From contig NC_058499.1 of the NCBI RefSeq assembly GCF_020382885.2, positions 5,751,872 to 5,815,871 of the forward strand: DNA of 64,000 nucleotides, in the 5' to 3' direction. The position numbers and the translations under genes were made by a program. This DNA comes from Scatophagus argus. Its lineage: Eukaryota; Chordata; Actinopteri; Scatophagidae. Shown in pieces: positions 62,740 to 64,000 of this stretch. The notes beneath the pieces were generated by a model. It made no database searches and was not told the origin of the DNA. It saw only the letters and a list, made by a program, of their open reading frames with translations. How positions within the stretch are numbered: the stretch's first letter is position 1; every line of letters begins with the position of its first letter.

Positions 62740-64000
62740 CTGATTTCCCACATTAAAGTCTGTTTACAGGCCTGGCGGAGTACCATACATGTGAAGGAAG
62801 TGCGGCACCAGACGGAGTTGAAATCTGATAAATTGTCTCACATTTGTTGGGGGATGAAGATGTGATTCTCAGGGTTTGGAGTGACTTGAGGCCACTGTTA
62901 GCATAACACATCCAAAACTGACAGAATCATCGTGGCTAATGAAAATGAGCTTTTATTTCTGCTCATATTCTTGTTATTAGAAGTTACTAACACAGTCCAC
63001 TACATTTGCTTATAATGTGTCCAATCTCGATTGTGAGTGAGGGAATAAAACCTGAAATTTAACTGTTTATGCATTAACATCCAGTTAACGCCTGTTAAGG
63101 TCTGAATAAGACATTTTTTTAAAATCGGTCAGCAGCTTCATTATTTCACAGCTCAGCTGTGGTTGGTACCAATAGAACAACTCCGTTCCATCCCATTTGT
63201 TCATCACATCTCTGTAGTGGTACTTCTCTTTTGATCTGAGGGTTCCTGCAGCAGAGCCCTGATTGGCTAATGAGAACAACCAGAGTCATCTGGTGGTCCA
63301 CGTTCTGAAGGATGAAGGATTTCCCCAATCTCCCGTTGTTTCAGCAGTCTTAAGTCCTGCTGCTTGCAGGGATTTTAGTGCAATATTTGTACTTGTAGAA
63401 GAGTATTTTCACAGTGAGGTAGTGGTACTTTTACTTAAGCAAAGGCCCACCGGAACCACCATCAACAATTCTATGTAAATAACTTAAATAACTAACTTCA
63501 ATTTGGCACTTTCTTGGACAAAAAAATAAGAGATAAAATAACTCATTTTAGGGTTTTTAGATGATGAAAATGAAGATACAAAATGGATAAAAACGTGCAC
63601 ACACACACACACACACACACACACAGCGTGCCTCGCACAGCATCAGTGACTCTGACCACACATACACACAGAGAGCTGTGCCTCTCAGAGCAAACACTCA
63701 TAATTGTCCAAGCCTCTCACTCCTCAACACTTACTCTTTGCTTGTTTGAAAGTCCACTGAATAATCTTGACCTTCTCGGTTCACGAAAGACGCACGAGAG
63801 CCAGTCGCATGATGTCATCAGGGTCAGAGGTCAGGAGTGTGATGCCGGCACAGCCAGACTGCCTTCAGTCTTCATACAAACCCCCAGCTTTATCCGTCCT
63901 GACCCACAGGTCCAGTTACATGACTGTAGAGAAACAAAGACGTTGAAGCCAGAAACACAAAATGGATCATTTTCTACTCAGCTGTCACTGCTTTCAATCA
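62740..64000. other. Intergenic to window end
   Basis: No gene seen. A (CA)n tract lies at about 63598-63624. Confidence 0.5.

Overview
The window is nuclear DNA of a ray-finned (teleost) fish. It has GT-AG introns, a tandem IFITM/CD225 cluster next to an ifitm5-like gene, and fish-type repeats: L2/Rex1-type LINE tails in (GATTCT)n, a tRNA-derived SINE, Tc1/mariner relics, a Penelope-like element and long (CA)n tracts. Most long open frames are shadows; the real coding sequence is in short exons.

Layout. 1-7.85 kb is an IFITM array: exon 2 of copy A (84-278), complete copies B (3566-4525) and C (5337-6295), and copy D (7109-7852), which stops before its second membrane segment. B and C are near-identical tandem units of about 1.77 kb, each carrying the same SINE. 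7.99-19.59 kb is one large decayed DNA transposon with inverted terminal repeats of about 0.4 kb. Each repeat carries the same 13-codon starting exon, pointing inward. The left half holds the end of an integrase-like DDE gene on the + strand. The right half holds a zinc-finger plus HECT ubiquitin-ligase gene on the - strand. Other elements sit inside it: an L2/Rex1-type LINE, a Penelope-like fragment in a HECT intron, and a DDE_Tnp_4 transposon with its own terminal repeats. 21.74-23.79 kb is an intact two-exon ifitm5-like gene. 29.44-38.96 kb is an intact 11-exon gene for a 362-residue Ldh2-family (malate/L-lactate/sulfolactate type) oxidoreductase. From 39 to 64 kb I found no gene, only LINE tails, microsatellites, two Tc1 relics and several GC-balanced, TAAT-rich blocks that could be regulatory.

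How it fits together. IFITM proteins are small membrane proteins of innate immunity, and ifitm5 is the bone-linked member, so the left third is one family locus expanded by recent duplication. The big transposon lies between the interferon-type copies and ifitm5, and the breakpoint of copy D lies close to its left end. The most unusual structure is that transposon: two convergent genes, transposase-like and ubiquitin-ligase-like, sharing a duplicated promoter and first exon inside the terminal repeats. All positions are read by eye; exon edges rest on splice consensus and reading phase, not on transcripts.
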